Shown: positions 1 to 8,255, counted from the stretch's first letter. The stretch is DNA of 40,334 nucleotides from Gammaproteobacteria bacterium HGW-Gammaproteobacteria-4 (GCA_002839995.1 PGZC01000033.1:1-40334), one strand, 5' to 3'. Notes: generated by a model from the letters alone, not told the origin. Translations and numbers: made by a program.

Positions 1-139
1 TACAAAAAACCGTGATCCACACCGGTAGGAGCGCTGTGTGCGCGACCGGGATCCGCGATTCACCACCATGTCGCCCACAGGGTGGGCTCCTACAAAAAAG
101 CCGTGATCCACACCTGTAGGAGCCCACCCTGTGGGCGAC
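1..139. repeat. REP/BIME-type palindromic repeat cluster
   Basis: Two exact inverted copies of a 25-bp REP-like unit lie at 70-94 and 115-139 (core GTAGGAGCCCACC...GTGGGCGAC), separated by 20 bp. A diverged third copy is at about 23-47. The flanking text TACAAAAAA(G)CCGTGATCCACACC occurs at both 1-23 and 91-114, so the whole unit is repeated head to tail and the window edge probably cuts it. The same palindrome returns at 4403-4472 and 38634-38702. This is seen directly; the assignment to the REP/BIME class is by resemblance. Confidence 0.85.
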
Positions 140-317
140 CGAACCGCGCCAGCCACTGCCTCTCGCGACCGGCTAAAACTGAACCTAATCTGAACAACGC
201 GCCCGCCGCAGCGCACCGTCCACACCTCTGCCCCGCTCTTAAGGGGTGAGCGCAAAATGTAGCGTGTTGCTGCCGCACCCAGGCACACGACAGCCAGCGC
301 GAAACGAGGTCCGACTG

Positions 318-830
318 ATGCATGCCGCACTACTCAATCCCGATCTGATTGCCGCACGCGATGGCGATCGCGAAGCGCTCGAGCGGGTACTTGCCAGTTC
401 CCGGCGCGACCTGCGCCGCTATGCCGAACATCACTGCATCATCAATGATGTCGAAGATGCGGTACAGGAATCGTTGCTCTCGGCATCGCACCACATCACC
501 CGCCTGCGCGCTGTCGAGGCGTTCAACTCCTGGCTGTTTCGCATCGTCAAGCGCGAATGCAATCGGATGAAGCGCGGCATGCGCCATCTCGCCGGCGAAC
601 CGATCCCGCTGGAGATACTGCCGCAGCCCACGCCAGCCCGGCCTGACCTGGTTCGTGATTTATCGTATTGTCTGGAATCACTTCCTGTTCACTACCGTCA
701 GATACTCTTGCTTCGTGACATGGAAGGAATGACCATTGCCGAACTGGCCGAAAAGCTCGGCCTGACCCGCGAGGCAGTCAAGGCGCGCCTGCATCGGGCC
801 CGTGTTCTGGCTCGTGAATACCTGGACTGA
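318..830 (+). CDS. ECF-type RNA polymerase sigma factor
   Basis: A 170-residue sigma-70 family protein of extracytoplasmic-function size. Region 2 lies at roughly residues 7-70 (a DVEDAVQESLL-like helix and the FNSWLFRIVKRECNR segment). Region 4 lies at about 110-168, with the helix-turn-helix MTIAELAEKLGLTREAVKARL. I chose the ATG at 318 because CGAGGT sits a few bases upstream; a longer frame from GTG 246 adds a low-quality N-terminus. The gene lies 117 bp before the EGKCG peptide gene, and an ECF-like promoter sits in that gap, so it probably activates that operon, for example in response to metal or thiol stress. No anti-sigma gene is visible next to it. Family assignment is firm; the target and signal are inferred. 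Confidence 0.9.
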   Translation: MHAALLNPDLIAARDGDREALERVLASSRRDLRRYAEHHCIINDVEDAVQESLLSASHHITRLRAVEAFNSWLFRIVKRECNRMKRGMRHLAGEPIPLEILPQPTPARPDLVRDLSYCLESLPVHYRQILLLRDMEGMTIAELAEKLGLTREAVKARLHRARVLAREYLD

Positions 831-866
831 CCGCCAACCGGCGGCAGCCAACCGACGTACGACTGC

Positions 867-893
867 GGAACTTCACTGAAATTTTGTGGTCGT
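867..893 (+). promoter_or_regulatory. Predicted ECF sigma promoter for the hvf operon
   Basis: A GGAACTT box at 867-873 is followed after 15 bp by GTCGT at 889-893. This matches the general ECF pattern of a GGAAC -35 box with a GTC-containing -10 box. The start would fall near 900, about 47 bases before the ATG at 947. No equally good copy is visible upstream of the sigma gene itself. Confidence 0.6.
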
Positions 894-902
894 AACATGA
901 GC

Positions 903-926
903 GCGGGCACTACCGCCCGCTTGTTT
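903..926 (+). terminator. Hairpin before hvfA (terminator or 5'-leader stem)
   Basis: A perfect 6-bp GC stem (GCGGGC 903-908 with GCCCGC 915-920, six-base loop) is followed by TTGTTT. It could end the sigma-factor transcript while the promoter at 867-893 restarts transcription. It could also be the 5' structure of the hvf messenger. The Shine-Dalgarno AGGAGA at 933-938 lies just after it. Confidence 0.45.
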
Positions 927-946
927 CTGACGAGGAGAGAAAACCC

Positions 947-1282
947 ATGAAGACCATCAAGCCCGTTTCCCTGGCCATCAGCGCCGCGTTCCTGAGCACC
1001 TTTGCCCTGTCGCAGTCGGCATTCGCGATGAGCGATCTGTCGCACGGCTACATGTCCGCTGCCGGCGACGACGCCGCCAAGGCCGAGAAAGCCGAAGGCA
1101 AGTGTGGTGAAGGCAAGTGCGGCGCCGACAAGGCCGCCGAGGGCGACACCAAGGCTGAAAAGGCCGAGGGCAAGTGCGGTGAAGGCAAGTGCGGCGCCGA
1201 CAAGGCTGCTGCCGAAGGCGATGCTGCCGACAAGGGCAAGGAAGGCAAGTGCGGCGAAGGCAAGTGCGGCGGCAACAAGTAA
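947..1282 (+). CDS. hvfA: HvfA/BufA2-like metallophore precursor peptide with six EGKCG motifs
   Basis: A 111-residue secreted, low-complexity peptide. Residues 1-27 form a signal peptide (KPVSLAISAAFLSTFALSQ core, likely cut after AFA). The mature part is rich in Ala, Lys, Glu and Asp and carries three paired blocks EGKCGEGKCG, with the only six cysteines at 53, 58, 77, 82, 102 and 107. In the HvfA/BufA2 family, cysteines in EGKCG motifs are modified by a DUF692 (MNIO) oxidase with a DUF2063 partner into oxazolone/thioamide-type groups that bind copper. Both partner genes follow directly here. The start has a good Shine-Dalgarno (AGGAGA, 8 bases upstream). Regulation is probably by the upstream ECF factor. 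The family call is strong; the metal is inferred. Confidence 0.88.
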   Translation: MKTIKPVSLAISAAFLSTFALSQSAFAMSDLSHGYMSAAGDDAAKAEKAEGKCGEGKCGADKAAEGDTKAEKAEGKCGEGKCGADKAAAEGDAADKGKEGKCGEGKCGGNK

Positions 1283-1312
1283 GCTGCGCACACGTGACCG
1301 GTGAGTTCTCAC

Positions 1313-1486
1313 ATGGGCATCCAATCCCTGCCTGAAAACAATCCCTGCCTGAAAACGCAGCCGGTCTCGGCTTGCGGCGGGCCCTTCTGGGCCCGCTGCG
1401 GTCGGCGGCCTCGGGGAGTTTCGACTTTCTCGAGTGCGCGCCGGAAAACTGGCTCGGCGTCGGTGGTCGCCTCGGCGATGCGCTGA
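1313..1486 (+). other. Original 5' end of hvfB, now out of frame
   Basis: The ATG at 1313 is preceded by GGTGAG at 1300-1305 and looks like the natural start of the oxidase gene. It encodes MGIQSLPEN and then, because of the 17-bp duplication, runs on in the wrong frame to a stop at 1486. With a single copy of the 17-mer the N-terminus would read [17 protein letters not shown], the usual beginning of this family. As sequenced, this frame makes only a 57-residue unrelated peptide. Confidence 0.75.
1323..1356 (+). repeat. Exact 17-bp tandem duplication at the 5' end of hvfB
   Basis: The 17-base word AATCCCTGCCTGAAAAC occurs twice in immediate succession, at 1323-1339 and 1340-1356. Seventeen is not a multiple of three, so the duplication separates the ATG at 1313 from the MNIO reading frame. 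With one copy removed, the ATG reads straight into the conserved GLGLRR segment. Confidence 0.97.
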
Positions 1487-2184
1487 CCGAACTCAGCAGC
1501 AAGACCCCTCTGATCTGTCACGGTTTGTCGCTGTCGCTGGGCGGAACCGAAGCGTTGGACGAAACCTTTCTGGTTCGCCTGCGCCGGTTTCTCGAACAGC
1601 ACCGGGTACCGATCTACAGCGAGCACCTGAGCTATTGCAGCGACGATGGTCAGTTGTATGACCTGATGCCGATCCCGTTCACCGACGAAGCGGTGAAAAA
1701 CGCATCTGCCCGTATCCGCCAGACCCAGGACATCCTCGGCCGGCGCATCGCGGTGGAAAACGTCTCCTACTATGCAGCGCCGTACCAGGCGATGGCTGAA
1801 ATCGACTTCCTCAACGCCGTTCTGGCAGAAGCCGATTGCGATCTGCTGCTCGATGTCAACAACATCTACGTCAACAGCATCAACCATGGCTACGACGCCA
1901 GCGATTTTCTCGCGCGCGTGCCGGGCGAGCGCATTTCCTATATCCATATCGCCGGCCATTACGACGAAGCGCCGGATCTGAAGATCGATACCCACGGTGC
2001 CACCGTCAAGGACGCGGTTTGGAAACTGCTCGATGAGGCCTACCAGCTTTACGGAGTCCGCCCAACCCTGCTGGAGCGCGACTTCAACTTCCCGCCATTC
2101 GACGAACTGCTGGGTGAGCTGGCGCAGATTCGTGCAGCGCAGGCGCGCTGGACAACCGCCGAAACGCGACATGCCCATGGCTGA
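1372..2184 (+). CDS. hvfB: HvfB-like MNIO (DUF692) peptide-modifying oxidase, 5' end frameshifted
   Basis: A DUF692 multinuclear non-haem iron oxidase with a TIM-barrel fold. Members oxidise cysteines of the partner peptide. Counting from the TTG at 1372, the metal-ligand motifs are present in order: FLECAPENW (about 19-27), the His of CHGLSLSLG (50), SEHLSY (83-88), ENVSYY (129-134), [12 protein letters not shown] (158-169), HIAGH (192-196), DTHG (206-209) and LLERDFNF (233-240). The usual N-terminal GLGLR motif begins three codons before 1372, so the TTG is not the natural start. The ATG at 1313 has a Shine-Dalgarno but is thrown out of frame by the 17-bp duplication at 1323-1356. The protein may be made from a weak CTG 1345 or TTG 1372 start, by slippage, or not at all. 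It overlaps the next gene by 14 bp. Confidence 0.85.
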   Translation: MRRALLGPLRSAASGSFDFLECAPENWLGVGGRLGDALTELSSKTPLICHGLSLSLGGTEALDETFLVRLRRFLEQHRVPIYSEHLSYCSDDGQLYDLMPIPFTDEAVKNASARIRQTQDILGRRIAVENVSYYAAPYQAMAEIDFLNAVLAEADCDLLLDVNNIYVNSINHGYDASDFLARVPGERISYIHIAGHYDEAPDLKIDTHGATVKDAVWKLLDEAYQLYGVRPTLLERDFNFPPFDELLGELAQIRAAQARWTTAETRHAHG

Positions 2185-2956
2185 GCCATCCTCGCTGCAT
2201 GATCAGCAGTTCCGCTTGAGTCGCTATATCCGCGATCCCGAACTCAGCCCGATGCCGCCAGGGATCGAAGACCGGCGACTGAAAATTTATCGCGAGCTGT
2301 TTTACAACAACCTCGAAGACCTGCTGGCGAACAACTTTCCGGTGATCCGCCGTATCCTGGACGGCACCCGATGGCACGCGCTGGTCCGCGCATTCCTGCG
2401 CGATCATCGCAGCAAGACCCCACTGTTTCCCGAGATTGGTCGCGAATTCCTGCGCTTTCTCGAAACGCGCCAGGAAGCCGGCGCGGGCGACCCGCCCTGG
2501 CTGCTCGAACTGGCTCATTACGAATGGGTCGAGTTGGCGCTGGAAATCGAAGAGTCCCGTGTCGAGGACGTCGCGCATGATCGCAACGGGGATCTGGGGC
2601 TGGGCATTCCCGTTCCGTCGCCGTTGGCGTGGGCGCTGGCATACCTGTGGCCCGTGCATCAGCTGGGTCCCGATCACGTACCCGATCAGCCACCCGATCA
2701 ACCGACCTTCCTTCTGGTGCGGCGCGGTGACGATCAGCGGGTACACTTCAGCCAGATCAACGCATTGACGTTCCGTCTGCTGCAACGTCTGGGCGAGTTT
2801 CCCGATCAAACCGGACTGGAACATCTGGCCGCACTTGCAGTCGAAGCCGGCGCCTCCGATCAGGACGCATTCGTACAACAAGGTCTACACATGTTGTCGC
2901 AACTGCACAGTGGCGGCGCAATTCTGGGCACCCGCCCCAAAAAAGCCAAGGAGTGA
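2171..2956 (+). CDS. hvfC: HvfC-like DUF2063 partner protein of the MNIO oxidase
   Basis: A 261-residue protein. Residues about 10-100 match the DUF2063 domain (often labelled putative DNA-binding), with a typical [19 protein letters not shown] segment. The C-terminal half is an alpha/beta domain. In characterised MNIO systems this partner binds the precursor peptide and delivers it to the oxidase; a DNA-binding role is not established. The start at ATG 2171 (or 2177) overlaps the end of the oxidase gene, which suggests translational coupling. A longer open frame from 1997 only overlaps the oxidase and is not needed. The family call rests on the N-terminal motif and on its place between the oxidase and the DoxX gene. 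Confidence 0.88.
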   Translation: MPMAEPSSLHDQQFRLSRYIRDPELSPMPPGIEDRRLKIYRELFYNNLEDLLANNFPVIRRILDGTRWHALVRAFLRDHRSKTPLFPEIGREFLRFLETRQEAGAGDPPWLLELAHYEWVELALEIEESRVEDVAHDRNGDLGLGIPVPSPLAWALAYLWPVHQLGPDHVPDQPPDQPTFLLVRRGDDQRVHFSQINALTFRLLQRLGEFPDQTGLEHLAALAVEAGASDQDAFVQQGLHMLSQLHSGGAILGTRPKKAKE

Positions 2957-2958
2957 CA

Positions 2959-3630
2959 ATGAAAGCAATGTTGATAGAACTCGCCCAAGGACTGCGTGAA
3001 CGCCTGAACGGCGTCGGCGAATGGCTTGCTCCGCTGGGGCTGCGCGTGATTCTGGCCTGGGAGTTCTGGGAATCGGGCATGGAAAAGCTCAACGGACAGA
3101 ACTGGTTTGCCGACCTGCCCTGGGCCAGTTGGCAAGTCGGGTTTCCGTGGCCATTCAACCTGATTCCCGCCGATGCCAACTGGTTTCTGGCGACATGGAG
3201 CGAGCTGATTTTTGCCGTGCTGCTGCTGGTCGGTTTGTTTACCCGGTTCACCGCGTTTTCGCTGTTCATCGTTACCGTTGTCGCAACCGTGGCGGTGCAC
3301 TGGCCCAACGCGTGGGATAGCCTTGGCCAGTTGTGGGAGGGCTATCAGATATCGCCGAAAGGCGACGTCGGCAACTACAAATTGCCACTGCTGTTCATGA
3401 TCATGCTGTTGCCGCTGATCCTGAAAGGCCCGGGCAAGCTCAGCCTGGACACCTTGCTGGTTCGCGCCGCAGGCGCCGGCCACGCAGCCGATCGCGGCGA
3501 TGCGCTGGCGTGGGGCATCGCGCTGGTTGCATTGGGCTTGCCGATTGCCTTGATGATCCCTACCCTCGGCTTCGTCCTCGCTGGCGTCGGCGTGATAGCG
3601 GCGGTTGCCGCTCGCGTTTTGCGCGTTTGA
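2959..3630 (+). CDS. DoxX-family membrane protein of the hvf operon
   Basis: A 223-residue integral membrane protein of the DoxX/DoxD type. It has four clear hydrophobic segments (around [34 protein letters not shown], the [17 protein letters not shown] stretch and [14 protein letters not shown]), plus two further C-terminal hydrophobic segments at about 178-215. The start ATG 2959 has a full AAGGAG Shine-Dalgarno at 2948-2953 and lies 2 bases after the stop of the DUF2063 gene. DoxX members accompany many MNIO/bufferin operons, where a redox or peptide-handling role is proposed but not settled. It is the last gene of the operon; 37 bp separate it from the ribonuclease T gene. Confidence 0.85.
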   Translation: MKAMLIELAQGLRERLNGVGEWLAPLGLRVILAWEFWESGMEKLNGQNWFADLPWASWQVGFPWPFNLIPADANWFLATWSELIFAVLLLVGLFTRFTAFSLFIVTVVATVAVHWPNAWDSLGQLWEGYQISPKGDVGNYKLPLLFMIMLLPLILKGPGKLSLDTLLVRAAGAGHAADRGDALAWGIALVALGLPIALMIPTLGFVLAGVGVIAAVAARVLRV

Positions 3631-3667
3631 CGGCTGAGCCCGGTCGCTGACTGATATCCTGTGGCGC

Positions 3668-4318
3668 ATGGACGCGCCCACACCCACCAATCGACTCGGC
3701 AATCGCTTCCGCGGATTCTTGCCCGTGGTCGTCGACGTCGAGACTGGCGGATTTGAATGCGATCGCCACGCACTGCTGGAAATCGCCGCGCAGCTGATCG
3801 AAGTCGATGCTCAGGGCTATCTGATTCCGGGCGAGTTGATCTCGACCCACGTCGACCCCTTCCCCGGCGCCGAGATCGACCCGCGCTCGCTGGAAGTCAC
3901 CGGCATCGTGATCGACCACCCATTCCGCGCCGCGCTGGACGAGCGCGCCGCACTGGATCGCATCTTCGTGCCGATCCGCGCTGCCGCGCGGCGCCATGGC
4001 TGTCAGCGGGCGATTCTGGTTGGCCACAACGCGGCCTTCGACCTGGGCTTCGTCAACGCCGCCGTTCGCCGTACCGGCTACAAACGCAACCCGTTCCACC
4101 CGTTCAGCACTTTCGATACGGTGTCGCTCGCGGGAATGGCTTTCGGCCAGACGGTGTTGAGCAAAGCGGTGGTCGCTGCCGGCCTGGACTGGAACGACAG
4201 CGAAGCGCACTCGGCGGTTTACGATGTCGAACGCACCACGCAACTGTTTTGCCGGATCATCAATCGCTGGCAGCAGATGGCGATACAGACGCGAGCGGAA
4301 TCGACCCGTTCCGCGTGA
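3668..4318 (+). CDS. rnt: Ribonuclease T
   Basis: A 216-residue DEDDh 3'-5' exoribonuclease that trims tRNA and other stable RNA 3' ends. Exo motifs are present: [11 protein letters not shown] (Exo I, about residues 20-30), [10 protein letters not shown] (Exo II, about 118-127) and the [10 protein letters not shown] block (Exo III, about 180-189). The basic [13 protein letters not shown] stretch typical of RNase T is at about 137-149. Length fits the family. Upstream ribosome-site pairing is weak, but the ATG at 3668 gives the expected N-terminus. It lies on the same strand as the hvf operon but is functionally unrelated and may have its own promoter. Confidence 0.95.
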   Translation: MDAPTPTNRLGNRFRGFLPVVVDVETGGFECDRHALLEIAAQLIEVDAQGYLIPGELISTHVDPFPGAEIDPRSLEVTGIVIDHPFRAALDERAALDRIFVPIRAAARRHGCQRAILVGHNAAFDLGFVNAAVRRTGYKRNPFHPFSTFDTVSLAGMAFGQTVLSKAVVAAGLDWNDSEAHSAVYDVERTTQLFCRIINRWQQMAIQTRAESTRSA

Positions 4319-4349
4319 GCGCCGGCGCGGTTGGCGCACGCCCAAGAGC

Positions 4350-4472
4350 CTGTCGGACTTGACCGATCGCAGCGAGGGAAAGTCGGGCCTTCGCTTCGTC
4401 AGGTCGCCCACAGGGTGGGCTCCTACAGTGGTGCTTCAAGGCGCATTTGCAGGAGCCCACCCTGTGGGCGAC
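4350..4472 (+). repeat. Composite dispersed repeat with REP pair
   Basis: A 27-bp block at 4350-4376 (TGTCGGACTTGACCGAT core) is followed by CCTTCGCTTCG and an inverted pair of the 25-bp REP unit at 4403-4427 and 4448-4472. The same blocks in the same order occur on the minus strand at 38840-38634 (27-bp block matching at 24 of 27 positions), but there they are separated by extra sequence. The rest of the 288-bp gap (4319-4606) shows no gene. Confidence 0.8.
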
Positions 4473-4606
4473 CTGACGCCGCGGTGCGCGATGACGCGAC
4501 ATGATTGTTGCACCGCGCGGCGCCACCGCTCTACGGTTTGCCGCGACCTACCAAAGCACAGCACGACTTCCGCAGGTCGGATCAAGCGCCAAATACGTAA
4601 ACCCGG

Positions 4607-4879
4607 CTAACGTCGATCTTCCGACGAGCCCGTACCCGCCACGCTGCGATAAAGGCCAAAACCGCTGATCGCCATCCAGACGACCTGGATGATGAGCGCG
4701 GTCAGGTTCAGGCCCTGATCGTAGAGCAACGACGTGGCGATGGCGGCGGCACCGATCAGATTGATCAGCGGAAACATCGCCCGGTCACCACGCAATCGCC
4801 GCGCCATCAAACCCGCGTAGGCGCCAAGCACCGCCGCCACGCCAAGCAACCCGAGCACGTCATACCAAGTCACTGTCAT
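4607..4879 (-). CDS. Small CBU_0592-like membrane protein
   Basis: A 90-residue protein with three or four hydrophobic segments (VLGLLGVAAVLGAYAGL, PLINLIGAAAIATSLLY, LTALIIQVVWMAISGFGLY) and a charged RRLRGDR loop. This pattern resembles the small CBU_0592-type inner-membrane family of unknown function. The start overlaps the rlmB stop (ATGA), so it is probably co-translated as the third gene of the rnr-rlmB operon. The function is unknown and I do not infer one. Confidence 0.75.
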   Translation of the reverse strand: MTVTWYDVLGLLGVAAVLGAYAGLMARRLRGDRAMFPLINLIGAAAIATSLLYDQGLNLTALIIQVVWMAISGFGLYRSVAGTGSSEDRR

Positions 4880-5625
4880 GCCACACTTCGCCGTTGTCGT
4901 ACCGCCTCAAATAAAGCGACACCTGCGGCAACCGAGACATTCAGGCTCTCGATGTCGCCCGGCATCGGGATACCGACCAGACCATCGCAATGCTCGCGGG
5001 TCAGGCGACGCATGCCCTCCGCCTCACCGCCCACGACCAACGCCACGCTGCCGGACAAATCCGTGCCGTAGATCGGGGTGCCGGAACTGCCATCCAGCCC
5101 GTAAATCCAGACACCCTGATCGCGCAGCTTGCGCAAGGTCCGCGCCAGATTGGTCACTTGTGCGATCGGCAGGCGATCGGCGGCACCAGCGGATGTCTTG
5201 CGCACCGTGGCGGTGACGCCCACTGCCCGATCGCGCGGCACCACCACCGCGGTGACACCGGCGGCCGCGGCGCTGCGCAAACACGCGCCGAAGTTGTGCG
5301 GATCCTGCACCCCGTCGAGCACCAGCAGCAACGCCCGATCGGCGCCTTCGACCAACGCCGCCAACTGCGCTTCATCCAGCGTCGGCGCACCAGCATAACG
5401 CGCTGCCGCACCCTGATGACGCACTTTGCCGGCAACGCCGCTCAGTGCCTGTTCGTTGACCCGTCGCACCGGGATTTCCCTGGCCCGCGCGGTCTGCTCG
5501 ATGTCGGTCAGCCGCGGATTGCGCCCGCCCGCTTCGATCAGCACTTCCTTCACGTGTTCGGCGTCGTGCTCCAATGCCGAAGCAACGGCGTTGATGCCGG
5601 CGATCCACGAACTCCCTGCACTCAT
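4876..5625 (-). CDS. rlmB: 23S rRNA (guanosine-2251-2'-O)-methyltransferase
   Basis: A 249-residue SPOUT-class rRNA methyltransferase that methylates G2251 of 23S rRNA with S-adenosylmethionine. The N-terminal substrate-binding domain begins with WIAGINAVASALE (about 7-19). The SPOUT motifs are LDGVQDPHNFGACLRSAAAAG (motif 1; about 103-123), LVVGGEAEGM (motif 2; about 198-207) and the knot-forming IPMPGDIESLNVSVAAGV segment (motif 3; about 220-237). Length is normal. It starts inside the rnr stop (ATGA overlap), matching the common rnr-rlmB arrangement. Confidence 0.96.
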   Translation of the reverse strand: MSAGSSWIAGINAVASALEHDAEHVKEVLIEAGGRNPRLTDIEQTARAREIPVRRVNEQALSGVAGKVRHQGAAARYAGAPTLDEAQLAALVEGADRALLLVLDGVQDPHNFGACLRSAAAAGVTAVVVPRDRAVGVTATVRKTSAGAADRLPIAQVTNLARTLRKLRDQGVWIYGLDGSSGTPIYGTDLSGSVALVVGGEAEGMRRLTREHCDGLVGIPMPGDIESLNVSVAAGVALFEAVRQRRSVA

Positions 5626-7973
5626 CGTGTGCGCCCCTTGCGCTTGCCTTCAACGGGCGCGCCTGTCTGCGGCGACACCAACCGGAAATCGATCTTGCGA
5701 TCCTCGACGCTGGCGCGCAGCACCAGAATGCGCACCGCATCGCCCAGGCGATAGGCCGCGCCGGTACGCTCACCCGTCATCTGCTTGCGCACCGGGTCGA
5801 AATGGTAATAGTCGTTGGGCAACTGGGTGACATGCACCAGCCCGTTGACCTTGGACTCGCGCAACTCGACGAACAGGCCGAAGCTGGTGACCCCGGAGAT
5901 GACGCCATCGAATTCGGAGCCGACATGCTGCTCCATCCACGCCGCACGATAGCGTTCATCGACTTCCCGCGTCGCGTCATCGGCGCGACGGCCACGTTCG
6001 GAACATTGCAGCGAGAGATGCGCAATTTCGTGTGCCGCGTAAGCGAAGTCTTCGGCTATGCCTTTCGCCAACACATGCTTGATCGCCCGATGGGTCAGCA
6101 GATCGGCATAGCGTCGAATCGGCGAGGTGAAATGCGCGTAAGCCTCAAGCGCCAACCCGAAGTGGCCGATGTTCTCCGGCGTGTACACCGCCAGGCTTTG
6201 CGAGCGCAACAGCACCGACTCGATCAGGCCGGCGTCCGCGCGCGCACGCACCTTGCGCAACAACGTGGTGTAGTCCATCGGACGCACCTTCGCCCATGGC
6301 GGCAGCTTGAGCGCAAACTCGGCCAGAAACTCCTGCAACTCGGCGTACTTGGATTCCGGCGGGCGATCGTGTACGCGATACGGCGCCGGGATGCCGTGTT
6401 TCAGCAAGAACCGGGCCGCCTCGACGTTGGCCGAGATCATGCATTCCTCGATCAGGCGGTGCGCATCGTTGCGCGGCAACATGCCGGCCTGCACCACCTC
6501 GCCGCTGGCGCCGAGCACGAAGCGGACTTCGGAAGTCTCGAACTCGATGGCGCCGCGCTTTTGTCGCGCATGCGCCAGCGCCTGATAGAGCTGATGCAGA
6601 TTGCGCAGTTGCGGCATCAAGGCACCGACCGCGGCGTGTGCGTCGGGGTTGTCGCCTTCCAACGCCTGCGCCGCCTGGGTGTAGGTCAGACGCGCATGTG
6701 AGCGCATCACCGCTTCATAAAACCGCGACTGGACAATTTGTCCGGCGCGATCGACCTGCATGTCGCAGACGAAGCACAGGCGATCGATCCTGGGGTTCAG
6801 CGAACAAATGCCGTTGGACAGCGTCTCCGGCAGCATCGGCACCACAAACCCGGGGAAATACACTGAAGTGGCGCGTTGCTGCGCTTCGCCATCGAGCGCT
6901 GTACCGAGGCGCACGTAGTGCGACACATCGGCGATGGCGACGATCAACCGGAAACCATCCTTGCCCGGCTCGCACCAGACCGCATCATCGAAATCGCGGG
7001 CATCCTCGCCATCGATGGTAACCAGCGGCACATCGCGCAAATCGACGCGACCGGCAATATCCCGCGCTTCAACCTGCAATGCCACTGCCGACGCCTGTTC
7101 CAGCACCGGCTGTGGAAATTCATGCGGAATATTGTGCGCATGCAATGCTGCCTGCACGGCCTGCGATGGCGTCAGTTTGTCGCCCAACACCACCAGCACC
7201 CGGCCAAATGGCGGGCGCCCGCGTAGCGGCGGCTCGGTGATCTCACAGACCACCAACTGACCGTTACGCGCGGCGTTGCGCGCCTCGGCGGGAATGATGA
7301 TGTCGTGCAGGATGCGGCGATCATCGGGTGACACCGAACCAATGCCGTCGCGCTCTTCGAAACGCCCCATCACCCGGGTCTGGCGACGTTCGAGCACTTC
7401 GGCGATGTTGCCCTCGCGCCGACCACGGCGATCGATACGGGTGATGCTGACCAGCACCCGGTCGCCGTGCATGGCCTTGCGCAGCTCCGACGGCGCCAGA
7501 AAAATATCGTCGCCGGCGCCCGAATCGGGGCGCAGGAAACCGAAGCCCTCGGGATTGGCGATCACCGTGCCGGGCACCAGATCGAGCTTTTCGGCCACGG
7601 CATAGGCGCCGCGTCGGTTCATCAGCAGTTGGCCATCGCGCACCATCGCCGCAAGGCGGCGGGTCAGCGCCTCGAACCGATCCGGTGCAGTCAGCTCAAG
7701 CTGTTCCGCCAACTGGTCAGCGCGCATCGGATCGTCGGCGAGCACTGCGACGATGGCCTCGCGCGACGCGATCGGGCGTTCATAACGCATCGCCTCGCGC
7801 TGCGCATGGGGGTCGGTCGCGTTGCCCGGGGGCGTCGCGCGCCGGGCTACGGGTTTACCGGCAGTGGGTGCTCCCCGACGCGAGGGGTTGATCGGTGGTG
7901 CCGGTTGCGGCAGCCACGGCGGGGCTTTCTTCCCGGCTTTGGCGCCGGCCTTCACGCGTGTGGGTTTGGTCAT
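5622..7973 (-). CDS. rnr: Ribonuclease R
   Basis: A 783-residue 3'-5' exoribonuclease of the RNB family that degrades structured RNA and acts in rRNA and tmRNA quality control. It has a basic N-terminal extension, then an HTH-like domain (REAIVAVLADDPMRADQLAEQ), cold-shock domains (about 140-260), the RNB catalytic domain with TIDGEDARDFDDAV (aspartate cluster) and a C-terminal S1 domain (EFDGVISGVTSFGLFVEL). A basic tail ends in KRKGRTR. I placed the start at ATG 7973; the frame extends 15 codons upstream to 8018, which would overlap the -35 box of the tRNA-Leu promoter. It heads the rnr-rlmB-small membrane protein operon. Confidence 0.95.
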   Translation of the reverse strand: MTKPTRVKAGAKAGKKAPPWLPQPAPPINPSRRGAPTAGKPVARRATPPGNATDPHAQREAMRYERPIASREAIVAVLADDPMRADQLAEQLELTAPDRFEALTRRLAAMVRDGQLLMNRRGAYAVAEKLDLVPGTVIANPEGFGFLRPDSGAGDDIFLAPSELRKAMHGDRVLVSITRIDRRGRREGNIAEVLERRQTRVMGRFEERDGIGSVSPDDRRILHDIIIPAEARNAARNGQLVVCEITEPPLRGRPPFGRVLVVLGDKLTPSQAVQAALHAHNIPHEFPQPVLEQASAVALQVEARDIAGRVDLRDVPLVTIDGEDARDFDDAVWCEPGKDGFRLIVAIADVSHYVRLGTALDGEAQQRATSVYFPGFVVPMLPETLSNGICSLNPRIDRLCFVCDMQVDRAGQIVQSRFYEAVMRSHARLTYTQAAQALEGDNPDAHAAVGALMPQLRNLHQLYQALAHARQKRGAIEFETSEVRFVLGASGEVVQAGMLPRNDAHRLIEECMISANVEAARFLLKHGIPAPYRVHDRPPESKYAELQEFLAEFALKLPPWAKVRPMDYTTLLRKVRARADAGLIESVLLRSQSLAVYTPENIGHFGLALEAYAHFTSPIRRYADLLTHRAIKHVLAKGIAEDFAYAAHEIAHLSLQCSERGRRADDATREVDERYRAAWMEQHVGSEFDGVISGVTSFGLFVELRESKVNGLVHVTQLPNDYYHFDPVRKQMTGERTGAAYRLGDAVRILVLRASVEDRKIDFRLVSPQTGAPVEGKRKGRTR

Positions 7974-8017
7974 CCGGGTATCGTACACCAGCACCTGCCA
8001 ACCAGCCGAAACACGCA

Positions 8018-8046
8018 TTGACTTTTGTGCCGGACCGCCCTATTGT
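8018..8046 (+). promoter_or_regulatory. Sigma-70 promoter of tRNA-Leu
   Basis: TTGACT at 8018-8023 and TATTGT at 8041-8046 are separated by exactly 17 bp. Transcription would start near 8053, inside a GC hairpin leader (CCCGC 8056-8060 with GCGGG 8066-8070), just before the mature tRNA at 8075. Confidence 0.75.
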
Positions 8047-8074
8047 GTGCGGCTTCCCGCCACGTGCGGGATAA

Positions 8075-8159
<85 letters not shown>

Positions 8160-8182
8160 ACATCAAGGGTTCACCCCCTCCG

Positions 8183-8207
8183 AAACCCCGCTCCCATGCG
8201 GGGTTTT
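8183..8207 (+). terminator. Rho-independent terminator of tRNA-Leu
   Basis: AAA CCCCGC (8186-8191), loop TCCCAT, then GCGGGG (8198-8203) and TTTT. The six-pair GC stem plus U-tract lies 24 bp after the tRNA. Confidence 0.85.
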
Positions 8208-8255
8208 GCGTTTCCGGGGTTCGTTAGCGGGCTTCGCGAGCGCAGCGAGTCCGCA

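Noticed and set aside
1323..1356. Programmed -1 frameshift in hvfB
   Set aside because: The CTGAAAAC stretches could allow slippage, but there is no classic heptamer and no stimulatory structure; a plain tandem duplication explains the frame loss better.
978..1502. Minus-strand open frame rich in Cys and Arg
   Set aside because: It is the complement of the EGKCG repeats of hvfA; its apparent cysteine repeats only mirror them.
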